Below are positions 7,181 to 13,588 of a DNA stretch of 42,629 nt, piece by piece; position 1 is the stretch's first letter, and each line of letters opens with the position of its first letter. The notes under the pieces are model-generated. The model was given only the letters and a program-made list of their open reading frames with translations. It was not told the DNA's origin and did not search any database. A program made the translations under genes and the position numbers. This DNA comes from a virus. The DNA lies in the IMG/VR virus record IMGVR_UViG_3300007540_000030, positions 1 through 42,629 of that record, one strand, 5' to 3'.

Positions 7181-7948
7181 TTATGTAAGTTCTGTAGGAA
7201 CAACCAAACTCTTAATCTTCCCGTTAGTTGCAAGGAGATATTTGTGCTGTGGAAGGTATCCCTCCACGTTAACGGTAAAAGCTTTTTGAACTATTCTATC
7301 CTGTCTATCCCCTACACTCAAAGTTGATTGGTCTGTAGAGTACGCAATGAATGCTGGAGTGCCCTTTCCGAAAGAAGTGGTAACTGGCATGGAGGGTCTG
7401 AAGCTGTCCTCCAGCTGCTCGGAGAGTTGGTTTAAATCTTCGATGTACTTTGCCCACAAGTTTATCCTATACATCAGGTTCAGGGCTTTAGGAGCTAAGG
7501 AAACTACTCTCTGAGCCCTTCTAGTCTCAACGTCAAACTTTCTTTCCATAACAACATTAAAATCAGGCTTTCTTCTGTTTACATCTTCCTGGGTGTTGAT
7601 AATAGAGACGGAAACTAGAGGTAATTTAAAAGTTCTTGTTTCAGATAGTTTAGCAACAGCTCTCTCTTGGTTGGCAAAGATAACCTCAATATCTTCTATA
7701 GCTCTCCCCTGCGTATCTACGATACTAAACCCTCTAAGATTATCCATCAGGGACTGAGTATACTCCCGATAAAAATTTACTCTGTTATTATTTTTCCTAT
7801 CCAGCTCTTGAAGCTCATCGTACAAGTCGTTGTATAGTTTTGCACTAGAGTTAACAAAACCCGAGGCACTATTAATAACTAGTATCTCCTGGTCAACAGG
7901 AGGATTAGGAGGAGTTAAGTTTCCAGATAAGGTAGTTTTAGTAACCAT
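7181..7948 (-). CDS. gp15: Tail terminator / sheath stabiliser, T4 gp15-like
   Basis: This 255-residue protein matches the layout of T4 gp15, the hexameric protein that caps the finished tail and joins it to the head. Visible parallels are LVSVSIINTQEDVNRRKPDFNV before the core and LNLMYRINLWAKYIEDLNQL followed by EQLEDSFRPSMPVTTSFG, which corresponds to the gp15 helix and its FQPHFNTT turn. The closing strand DRIVQKAFTVNVEGYLP corresponds to RRIEWSLTFEVNGWMYP in T4. The N-terminal 30 residues are proline-rich and variable. The start overlaps the stop of the gp13-like gene as TAATG, suggesting coupled translation. The gene lies directly before the small protein, sheath and tube genes. Confidence 0.8.
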   Translation of the reverse strand: MVTKTTLSGNLTPPNPPVDQEILVINSASGFVNSSAKLYNDLYDELQELDRKNNNRVNFYREYTQSLMDNLRGFSIVDTQGRAIEDIEVIFANQERAVAKLSETRTFKLPLVSVSIINTQEDVNRRKPDFNVVMERKFDVETRRAQRVVSLAPKALNLMYRINLWAKYIEDLNQLSEQLEDSFRPSMPVTTSFGKGTPAFIAYSTDQSTLSVGDRQDRIVQKAFTVNVEGYLPQHKYLLATNGKIKSLVVPTELT

Positions 7949-8835
7949 TATCCAAAGGTAGTGAATGCGGCTGGCGGTTCTTCGATTTCAGTTAGAAGCT
8001 CTTGTAATAGTGTAGCTTTCTCAGCTTCAGACTCTTGTGATAGTTGAGGACCATTTAGCTGTGCTCCACCAGCAGGAGAAGGTAGTGTAGTATACTTACC
8101 TCTTATTTGACCAAGAATACCTTTAGCCACAGCGGTAGCATATCTTTGCAGCCAATTAATATAATAGTGGTGAAGTGTAGGAGTGTTTAGAGCTTTGAAT
8201 ATAACCACAACCTGTTCGTTAATACTCGTAGGGACAGGGAACAGCTGTAGGTATTCACCATTAACCACGTTAAACATACCCTCTCTACCTAGAACTCTTC
8301 TCATGGTTTTTAAAGAAGTTTGTAGGATAAAGAAATCAGCTACTCCAAAATCTTGGAACAAGAAGTTTTCCTGGAAATATTTAATGAAGAAATCAAACTC
8401 TAGAGTTCCTGATTGCTCTGCAATAGACAATAATGTTTTTTTGTATGCTGCGTATTGTAGATTATTTAAAACGAACTTAGGTAGTTTATATAAGCCTACA
8501 CCCAGCTGTGTTTGAAACGTCATATAGTTTATACACCAATCAGGAGCATGATAATCTAATCTAGATATAGCTTCATCTATAGCAGTTAATATCTGGAAGT
8601 TTGTTAGTTCTACTCTTACTACTGGATGTCCTAATCTAGCTTTTACAGAATCTTTTATAATAGTATAAAACTCATTAAAGGCAACTCTATCGGTAAAACG
8701 ACGACGATTTAGCGTATCAAAATCAATTTCATTGCCAGAAGTGGTTAACGCAGACGCGGCAACTCCTGGGTCTTCTCCTACTCTAACGCCAAAAGTAGAG
8801 CCGTAGGAAGAATTAGGTACAACAAACTTAGCCAT
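7948..8835 (-). CDS. gp13: Neck protein, T4 gp13-like
   Basis: This 295-residue protein has the features of gp13-type neck proteins, which close the head after packaging and attach the tail. It has the segment IKDSVKARLGHPVVRVELTN and then ILTAIDEAISRLDY, a central helical and strand region, and near the C-terminus the helix INWLQRYATAVAKGILGQIR. This is followed by GKYTTLPSPAGGAQLNG and an acidic helix (EAEKATLLQELLTEIEEPP). The start is the ATG at 8835 (MAKFVVPNSSYG); an upstream in-frame TTG at 8880 lies inside the preceding terminator hairpin and is rejected. No Shine-Dalgarno sequence precedes the ATG; instead CTATATAATAG lies 7 bases upstream. The stop overlaps the gp15-like start. Confidence 0.78.
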   Translation of the reverse strand: MAKFVVPNSSYGSTFGVRVGEDPGVAASALTTSGNEIDFDTLNRRRFTDRVAFNEFYTIIKDSVKARLGHPVVRVELTNFQILTAIDEAISRLDYHAPDWCINYMTFQTQLGVGLYKLPKFVLNNLQYAAYKKTLLSIAEQSGTLEFDFFIKYFQENFLFQDFGVADFFILQTSLKTMRRVLGREGMFNVVNGEYLQLFPVPTSINEQVVVIFKALNTPTLHHYYINWLQRYATAVAKGILGQIRGKYTTLPSPAGGAQLNGPQLSQESEAEKATLLQELLTEIEEPPAAFTTFG

Positions 8836-8842
8836 GGGTATA

Positions 8843-8853
8843 CTATTATATAG
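8843..8853 (-). promoter_or_regulatory. Candidate late promoter CTATATAATAG directly after a terminator
   Basis: CTATATAATAG on the minus strand lies just past the T-run of the capsid-gene terminator and 7 bases before the gp13-like ATG. A promoter is expected here if the terminator is efficient, which makes this the best supported of the AT-rich elements. The spacing implies a near-leaderless transcript of roughly three or four untranslated bases. Confidence 0.5.
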
Positions 8854-8859
8854 CCCAAT

Positions 8860-8895
8860 AAAAAGAAGAAGCCCACTCAAAAAGAGCGGGCTTCT
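8860..8895 (-). terminator. Strong intrinsic terminator after the major capsid gene
   Basis: On the minus strand AGAAGCCCGCTC and GAGTGGGCTTCT form a 12-base-pair stem with one G-U pair and a TTTTT loop, followed by TCTTTTTATT. It begins 22 bases after the capsid protein stop codon. T4 also has a terminator after gene 23, consistent with high expression of this unit. Confidence 0.9.
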
Positions 8896-8917
8896 ATTAT
8901 TAATCAGTCGTTATCCG

Positions 8918-10519
8918 TTAGGGAGCGACTTGGCTATTCAGAGATGCCTTAGCGAACGGAGTTAACAGGTAGTTAGAGTTCGCGCCGATAACACGGATGA
9001 TTCGGTAGAATCTGGACTCAGGTCCAATACCGACCTTGCCGTACCTAGTGAGCAAGCCCTTTCTAGGTTGGAAGGTTTCTGGGTCCGTAATGGTTGGTAG
9101 CATCTGGAGCGGAATGTATGGGCAGTAGCAGTAGCCAGCATCCATAGGTGAAGAACCTTTGTAGCCCAGCATGATTTCATCATCTGGGTAAAGCGGGTCA
9201 ACGTAAACGTCGAACTGACCCATGAACTTACCTTTGTATTGGATGTTAGCACCGAGAGTGCCGATTTCCTCCTTAGGTGCGCCACCCTCAAGCTTAGAAG
9301 CTGAGTAAAGGATAGCAGCCATGAATGGAGAAGTAACAATCCAGTTAGCAGCACCACGCAAGGTACTCTTGTAGATATCTTGCGAAGCGAACTGAATCGC
9401 AGCCAACAAGTTGGCATATACTTCACCAACGTGACGAGGAGCTAGACCAAGTGCACTCGTACCAAAGTCCACAAGAAGGACGTTTTGTAGCGAGCCAGCA
9501 GGGTTAGTACCAAAGTAACCGTTAGTGGAATCGTATTGGTCGGTAGTAACACCAAACTTGTTGGCATTATCGACACCATTCATAGCGTAATCGAATGCGC
9601 CTGGAGTAAAGTTTACGCCATCGCTACCAAAGTTGTTAGCGTTAGGCTGTTCCAGGTTGCCACGATAACCCCATGCAGCAGAGTTCAGACCCCAATCGTA
9701 AGCTAGGTTACGAATGTCTTCGATGATTTCACGGTCAATCTCAAGAGCAACTTCCTTACCAAGAAGGTCAGTCAGTTCACGCTCTAGGTCAAGGTTGTGA
9801 TAAGCACGAAGGTCTTGTGCAGCCTCTAACGTCCAGAGAGCACGGAACTTACGGGTACGAGCCGTAACTGCCTGCTGTTCGATGTGGAAGTTAATTTGAG
9901 GAATAGCTGAACCAGAAAGTCTTTCACCAGCAGATACGTTGTACTTAGCACCGTAGTAATCAGTTGGAGCAACAGAACTTGGGAAGTTCGCAATGAAACC
10001 ACCGACTGTATCAGGTGATGCAGTAAAAGCGTTACCAGAAAGACCAGATAGAGTCTTACCGCCAGCGCCAGCAGCGTCAGTGCTTACATCAAGTGCGCCT
10101 AGGTTACCCTGGGTAGTAGCAATCTTGCCTGCATAAGTGATGTTAAATCTGCTGTACATAGTGTTACCTTCACCACCGGCAGGGTTAGTAACTCGGTCAC
10201 TACCTAAGTAGAATACCTGAGAAACTGGACCTTGCATGGGCTGAACACCAGCAATCTTGTTAGCAATTAGTTCCGGGAACACGCGGCGAACTAGTGGGAA
10301 AGCGAACTTTTGAAAGGTACCGAGGTTGCCTACAGTAGTATCTTCTGAAAGCAAGCCGCCGTTCTCTTTCTGCATGTCAGTAAGGACGCTACGAGCTTGG
10401 TTTTCAAGAAGGACAGCAGTAGACTCGCGAACATACGCGTCATCAATACCCTCAAGAATAGGCTCCCACTTATGAATGAGAGGATTACCCTCTCTAGAAT
10501 TTTCAGTGAGATATTGCAT
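8918..10519 (-). CDS. gp23: Major capsid protein, T4 gp23-like
   Basis: This 533-residue protein is the major head subunit. The N-terminal region WEPILEGIDDAYVRESTAVL then LLENQARSVL is typical of gp23 precursors, and FPLVRRVFPELIANKIAGVQ followed by PMQGPVSQVFYL is the family hallmark. Later conserved-looking parts include KFRALWTLEAAQDLRAYHNL, DLERELTDLLGKEVALEIDR, WIVTSPFMAAILYSA and the C-terminal YLLTPFAKASLN. The length is close to T4 gp23 (521). ILE/G at 21-24 fits the gp21 cleavage pattern, though the T4 propeptide is longer, so the true processing site is uncertain. GAGGGGAG at 10529-10536 is a very strong ribosome-binding site. It follows the scaffold gene by two bases and is closed by a strong terminator. 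Confidence 0.94.
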   Translation of the reverse strand: MQYLTENSREGNPLIHKWEPILEGIDDAYVRESTAVLLENQARSVLTDMQKENGGLLSEDTTVGNLGTFQKFAFPLVRRVFPELIANKIAGVQPMQGPVSQVFYLGSDRVTNPAGGEGNTMYSRFNITYAGKIATTQGNLGALDVSTDAAGAGGKTLSGLSGNAFTASPDTVGGFIANFPSSVAPTDYYGAKYNVSAGERLSGSAIPQINFHIEQQAVTARTRKFRALWTLEAAQDLRAYHNLDLERELTDLLGKEVALEIDREIIEDIRNLAYDWGLNSAAWGYRGNLEQPNANNFGSDGVNFTPGAFDYAMNGVDNANKFGVTTDQYDSTNGYFGTNPAGSLQNVLLVDFGTSALGLAPRHVGEVYANLLAAIQFASQDIYKSTLRGAANWIVTSPFMAAILYSASKLEGGAPKEEIGTLGANIQYKGKFMGQFDVYVDPLYPDDEIMLGYKGSSPMDAGYCYCPYIPLQMLPTITDPETFQPRKGLLTRYGKVGIGPESRFYRIIRVIGANSNYLLTPFAKASLNSQVAP

Positions 10520-10521
10520 TT

Positions 10522-11154
10522 TTACTTTCTCCCCTCATTAATCAATTGTGAGAGTCTAATAACATCCTCGGATAGGAAGCGATTGGCGCTTGCCTGCTCG
10601 GAGAGTACCTTTCGGTCTGGGTCATTAGTGATTACTACAGCGGATTCAGAAGACTTGAAGGGCAGTGAAGCTGCCTCTTCTAAGTTTGCTCGTTGCTCTT
10701 GTAGATTAGCAACGCCTTCTTCTAATTCCGCGTTGGATTCTTCAAGGGTTCTAACTTTACCCTCAAGAAGAACGTTCTCCTGTGCAGCGATGTTTAAGCT
10801 TTCGTTCAGACTTCCAACGGATTCCTCCAGTTCAGAAATCTTAGCTTCATACTCGCCTAAGGCAGAATTCATGTCTTCATGGTCTATGTCGGTTGCAACC
10901 AAAGTCTTAACGGCTTCATATATTTTTAAAGCGCGAGCATTCTCATCACTTGCTTCGAACTCTTGTCTTGCAGCATGACGCATCTCATCTAATTTAAGAC
11001 GTAAAAAAGAACTAACTTTTGATTCAAGAAGATTAACTTGCTCTTGAACTCGTTCTTCTACAACTTCATCAACCAGAGAACACACTTCTTCAACACTTTG
11101 CTCCGAAATACCTTCGGTCAAAGTGCCAATGATTTGTTGAATTTTGTTTTCCAT
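10522..11154 (-). CDS. gp22: Prohead scaffolding core protein, T4 gp22-like
   Basis: This 210-residue protein is strongly acidic and almost entirely helical, with heptad-like coiled-coil stretches at about 20-60 and 95-162 and few aromatic residues. It lies between the protease and the capsid gene, exactly as gp22 lies in T4. Several sites fit the (L/I)-x-E/(G or A) pattern cut by gp21-type proteases: LTE/G at 12-15, LLE/G at 129-132, LEE/G at 144-147, LEE/A at 158-161 and INE/G at 205-208. This fits a core protein degraded to peptides during head maturation. The start at 11154 has AGAGGAAA at 11157-11164, and an AGTAAATAAC element is upstream. The identification rests on composition and position more than on residue identity. 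Confidence 0.82.
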   Translation of the reverse strand: MENKIQQIIGTLTEGISEQSVEEVCSLVDEVVEERVQEQVNLLESKVSSFLRLKLDEMRHAARQEFEASDENARALKIYEAVKTLVATDIDHEDMNSALGEYEAKISELEESVGSLNESLNIAAQENVLLEGKVRTLEESNAELEEGVANLQEQRANLEEAASLPFKSSESAVVITNDPDRKVLSEQASANRFLSEDVIRLSQLINEGRK

Positions 11155-11170
11155 GGTTTCCTCTAGTACA

Positions 11171-11180
11171 GTTATTTACT
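11171..11180 (-). promoter_or_regulatory. Candidate late-promoter-like element AGTAAATAAC
   Basis: AGTAAATAAC on the minus strand lies in the 54-base gap between the protease and scaffold genes. T4-like spacing would start RNA near 11166, leaving a 12-base leader that retains AGAGGAAA as ribosome-binding site. It is well placed to boost scaffold and capsid expression. Confidence 0.45.
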
Positions 11181-11208
11181 TGTTTAAAATCCAAACGCTA
11201 AAAAAATT

Positions 11209-11823
11209 TTACTTTTTGCGCAGTTTTTTCTTTAGCGCAGTAATAAAAACTTTTTCTGCTTTTAAGTTTTCAAGATTCTCTACTATATGCTCCCTTTGTT
11301 CGGACACTAGTTGAGATTCTTGAAGGGTAGGGAATGCTCCCTGACAGGAGGGGTCGGACACCATATCCCATGTAATCATCTTTAGGTTGTCTCCAACTTG
11401 CATATGGTTTTCACCTACAATAGGAGTTAGTGTTCCGGTGCCTCTAGATGAGATACCAATCTTAACACCTGCCTTTAGTAGTTCTTGAAGAACTTTACCG
11501 GAAGGGGTGTTTAAAATCTCTGCTTCTCCTATAACTTGGTTGCCTTCCATATGCAAACCAGTTATTAAATGGGAAGCATTAGTTAAGTGAACTACTTCAT
11601 TAGAAGGATGGTCTAGCTCACCGACTAATCTTCTTTCGGCAATCATTTCCTGCAATCTATTAACTTCTCGCGCAAGAGTATCTTTTTTATAGATTCTTTT
11701 GTTACCATTCGCTTTTTCTGCCTCTTGGAACAGACCTCTAACTTTCATGTTTCCATTTCCGCCACGAGACTCACTAATAATTTCAACGTGACCAAATCCA
11801 TAAAAATCTCTTAGTAAACTCAT
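11209..11823 (-). CDS. gp21: Prohead maturation protease, T4 gp21-like
   Basis: This 204-residue protein is the serine protease that matures the prohead by cutting scaffold, core and capsid proteins. The family signatures are present in order: GNMKVRGLFQEAEKANGNKR then IY near 25-45, RLVGELDHPSNEVVHL with the catalytic His72, SHLITGLHMEGNQVIGEAEI, LNTPSGKVLQELLKAG, and VKIGISSRGTGTL with the catalytic serine in S125-S126. MVSDPSCQGAF follows. The basic C-terminal tail (FITALKKKLRKK) may be a regulatory or core-binding segment. The start overlaps the previous stop as ATGA, with AAGGAG upstream. Order and content match the T4 67-68-21-22-23 block. Confidence 0.93.
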   Translation of the reverse strand: MSLLRDFYGFGHVEIISESRGGNGNMKVRGLFQEAEKANGNKRIYKKDTLAREVNRLQEMIAERRLVGELDHPSNEVVHLTNASHLITGLHMEGNQVIGEAEILNTPSGKVLQELLKAGVKIGISSRGTGTLTPIVGENHMQVGDNLKMITWDMVSDPSCQGAFPTLQESQLVSEQREHIVENLENLKAEKVFITALKKKLRKK

Positions 11824-12491
11824 TTCTTTCTCCTTTTAATTTTTTGTGGCTTTCCCGTAAAGTATACGGTTGAACTATCGGGAATCTTGGTTACAATGCC
11901 AGAGTTCCATGCTTTAGAAAACATCGGGTCTCCTTGAACTACATGCCCTTCGGCAACCTGAATTTTTTTCTTTTTCTTTTTCTTCTTATCCTTATTAAGA
12001 CCTGGGTACGAATATGAAGGAGCAGGTGTATGTCCTGGTCCTCCCATATTCACGCCAATGGCACCTACCGTAGTCATTTCTTGAAGTATGTGTCTAGCAG
12101 CTTTAAGAACTTCAATTTCTTCCTTAGTTAAAGTTTTCTTCAGCCGTTTCGATACATGCCCATTTTGTTGCCCTGGGCGGAAGTTAGGGTCATTAATGTT
12201 CTTTAATTTCTTTTGAGCCTCCTTATCACCTTCCTCAGCCTTTATCTGCAAATCTTTCATTTTACCTTCCGCAAGTAAAGCAGATTGAATAAAAAGATTT
12301 CTTGCATTATCAGTACAAGGAGGAAGAGCTTCGTGAACAGGAACTCCAGCGGAAGATGCCTTGGGTAATCTAGGGGATTGCATGGACTCATTGATGCTCT
12401 GAGTAGGAAAGGATTGAACATTACCTTCCTCATCAGAAACACCATAAGTGCTGAGTATTTCATCAGCCATTTGAGCCATGCTTTTTGCCAT
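11820..12491 (-). CDS. Lysine-rich probable prohead core protein (gp68 position)
   Basis: This 223-residue protein has no recognised catalytic motif. It has a helical N-terminus (MAKSMAQMADEILSTYG), a Ser/Pro-rich linker, a helical central part (SALLAEGKMKDLQIKAEEGD and EEIEVLKAARHILQEM), a Gly/Pro-rich segment, a run of eight lysines at 169-176 and a very basic end (KIKRRKK). LLAE/G at 72-76 fits the gp21 cleavage pattern. It sits immediately upstream of the protease with an ATGA overlap, the position of T4 gene 68, and its basic character would complement the acidic neighbours in a core. Assignment to the prohead core is inference from position, charge and the candidate site. AAGGAAG precedes its start. 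Confidence 0.65.
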   Translation of the reverse strand: MAKSMAQMADEILSTYGVSDEEGNVQSFPTQSINESMQSPRLPKASSAGVPVHEALPPCTDNARNLFIQSALLAEGKMKDLQIKAEEGDKEAQKKLKNINDPNFRPGQQNGHVSKRLKKTLTKEEIEVLKAARHILQEMTTVGAIGVNMGGPGHTPAPSYSYPGLNKDKKKKKKKKIQVAEGHVVQGDPMFSKAWNSGIVTKIPDSSTVYFTGKPQKIKRRKK

Positions 12492-13018
12492 TAGTTTACT
12501 TCCTTAACATAAAGAGCGTGCTCATACTCATCGTCTTCATCAACGACAATAAATTCACCGTTTTCATCTTCAGATAAGAAAGCGACAAAATCCGCATCCT
12601 CTTCACTCTCACAAACAATGTAGTCTCTACCTTCAACGGTTAAAACAGTTTCGTTATCTTCTTCTGCTTCAACGTCTTCAGTAAGACCGACATAGTATTC
12701 ACCTTCGATTTCGTAGATGTCCTCAGACAGTCCATACTCAACGTCATTAAATACTACGTTTTCAGTTATAACATTAGATTCAGTAAGTTGGCTGTACTGA
12801 GTGTCTGAAAGTTCTGCTAGCTTTAAGAACATAAAGTCTTCGTGCTCATAAACAGTTTCTTCCAAACCAAAAACACTACCATTGTTCTCGTACAGAGCGG
12901 GGATTTCTTCAGCCTCACCGACTGGAGCAGCTCCTAAACCTTCCATAAGGTGATTTACAAAATCTTGGGGAACTCCTTTAATGCCTAAAGAGTTGTTGTC
13001 TTGCGCGATATATTTCAT
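12491..13018 (-). CDS. Highly acidic probable prohead core protein (gp67 position)
   Basis: This 175-residue protein is extremely rich in Glu and Asp, especially after residue 60, with repeated short strand-like units around Tyr/Val such as VFNDVEYGLSEDIYEIEGEY and VEGRDYIVCESEEDADFV. LME/G at 24-27 fits the gp21 protease cleavage pattern. T4 gp67, which supplies the acidic internal peptides, is a small acidic core protein encoded two genes before the protease; this gene has the same place. The repeated beta-like units are unlike the helical T4 protein, so the match is by position and charge only. GAGGAG lies at a good distance before the ATG, and the stop overlaps the next start as TAATG. 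Confidence 0.6.
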   Translation of the reverse strand: MKYIAQDNNSLGIKGVPQDFVNHLMEGLGAAPVGEAEEIPALYENNGSVFGLEETVYEHEDFMFLKLAELSDTQYSQLTESNVITENVVFNDVEYGLSEDIYEIEGEYYVGLTEDVEAEEDNETVLTVEGRDYIVCESEEDADFVAFLSEDENGEFIVVDEDDEYEHALYVKEVN

Positions 13019-13020
13019 AA

Positions 13021-13467
13021 TTAATTCTCCTCAACTAAAAGACGCGCACCTTCGGGCGTGGTCTTTACTATTGATTCTAATTTATCTAGTCTTTGCTTAT
13101 ACAAATCAACTTCTTTTTTTGTTTTTTTTGCGAAGTTAGTAGGTAAAGGCATATTATCTTTTGCCCATGTTCTAAACCTCTTACTTAGGAGCGGTACCAC
13201 AACAAAGATAAGTAGGTACCAATAACCAACTTTTTGGAGAAGGTCACCTGCTTCATTAAGGGAAGAAGCTACCGGTCCTATTGGCTCCGGGTCAGAAGAG
13301 TCGTCGGGAAAGGTACTTTGGGCTACCGCGACTCCTACTGCTGCTCCTGCTGCAGCTCCTCCTGGACCCGCTAAACTTCCTGCTGCTGCTCCGCCAGCAC
13401 CGAAGCCAATCGGGGCGAGCATTGAGCAACTAGCAAACAGAAGAGTAAATGCGACTAGGAGCCTCAT
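13021..13467 (-). CDS. Lipoprotein-like membrane protein with C-terminal coiled coil
   Basis: This 148-residue protein starts with MRLLVAFTLLFASCSM, a short signal sequence with a lipobox-like FASC. It continues with a Gly/Ala-rich hydrophobic stretch (about 21-52), a polar Asp/Pro linker, a second hydrophobic segment (VGYWYLLIFVVVPLL) and a basic coiled-coil-like tail (KKEVDLYKQRLDKLESIV). It is probably anchored in the host cell envelope. The ATG at 13467 overlaps the stop of the 34-residue gene as ATGA; an in-frame TTG at 13515 would add 16 residues that do not look like a signal sequence and is rejected. The function is unknown. Possibilities include a lysis or envelope-modifying accessory factor or an assembly-site anchor, by analogy with phage envelope proteins. 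The phenylalanine at the lipobox -3 position makes lipidation uncertain. Confidence 0.6.
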   Translation of the reverse strand: MRLLVAFTLLFASCSMLAPIGFGAGGAAAGSLAGPGGAAAGAAVGVAVAQSTFPDDSSDPEPIGPVASSLNEAGDLLQKVGYWYLLIFVVVPLLSKRFRTWAKDNMPLPTNFAKKTKKEVDLYKQRLDKLESIVKTTPEGARLLVEEN

Positions 13468-13568
13468 ACCGCAAAAACACCAAGGACGAACCCCGCGACT
13501 AGAGCGAGGAGCCAATCCCAGTTTCGGGCGATAGCAGCGTTCAGTTGTTCAAGAATGGTTTTCCACAT
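13464..13568 (-). CDS. 34-residue single-pass membrane peptide
   Basis: A short frame from the ATG at 13568 encodes an amphipathic N-terminus (MWKTILEQLNAAIARNWDW) followed by one hydrophobic segment (LLALVAGFVLGVFAV) up to the stop. It ends with an ATGA overlap on the lipoprotein-like gene, the usual sign of coupled translation, and fills the gap between the fibre gene and that gene. There is no Shine-Dalgarno sequence; ACTATATAAC lies only 5 bases before the ATG. The size and topology would suit a small holin or antiholin-like or regulatory membrane peptide, but nothing specific identifies it. It could instead be a leader that couples translation of the next gene. Confidence 0.55.
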   Translation of the reverse strand: MWKTILEQLNAAIARNWDWLLALVAGFVLGVFAV

Positions 13569-13573
13569 AATAA

Positions 13574-13583
13574 GTTATATAGT
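13574..13583 (-). promoter_or_regulatory. Candidate late-promoter-like element ACTATATAAC
   Basis: ACTATATAAC on the minus strand lies 5 bases before the 34-residue gene ATG. With T4-like spacing the first transcribed base would coincide with the A of that ATG, implying a leaderless message. It closely matches the element at 36729-36737; both read CTAWATAACTTAT. Confidence 0.35.
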
Positions 13584-13588
13584 ATTAA

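Noticed and set aside
6938-7327. 129-residue plus-strand frame across the 80-residue gene
   Set aside because: It is antisense to two supported genes and has no domain features; it covers the gap only because the gap is short.
8836-8880. In-frame TTG start at 8880 for the gp13-like gene
   Set aside because: It lies inside the terminator hairpin and its first 15 residues are encoded by the stem, T-run and AT-rich promoter-like element. The ATG at 8835 gives a normal N-terminus.
8962-9429. 155-residue minus-strand frame inside the capsid gene
   Set aside because: It overlaps the well-supported capsid protein in another frame and its product has no plausible domain pattern.
10397-10978. 193-residue plus-strand frame antisense to scaffold and capsid genes
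   Set aside because: It is the reverse shadow of a Glu/Leu-rich coiled coil, giving a Ser/Leu-rich product without domain features or ribosome-binding site.
11185-11208. Possible terminator after the protease gene (GTTT...AAAC near a T-run)
   Set aside because: The stem is only four base pairs and the T-run precedes it on the transcribed strand, so it does not resemble an intrinsic terminator.
13468-13515. In-frame TTG start at 13515 for the lipoprotein-like gene
   Set aside because: The extra 16 residues are Arg/Trp/Cys-rich and would bury the signal sequence. The ATG at 13467 overlaps the 34-residue gene stop as ATGA.
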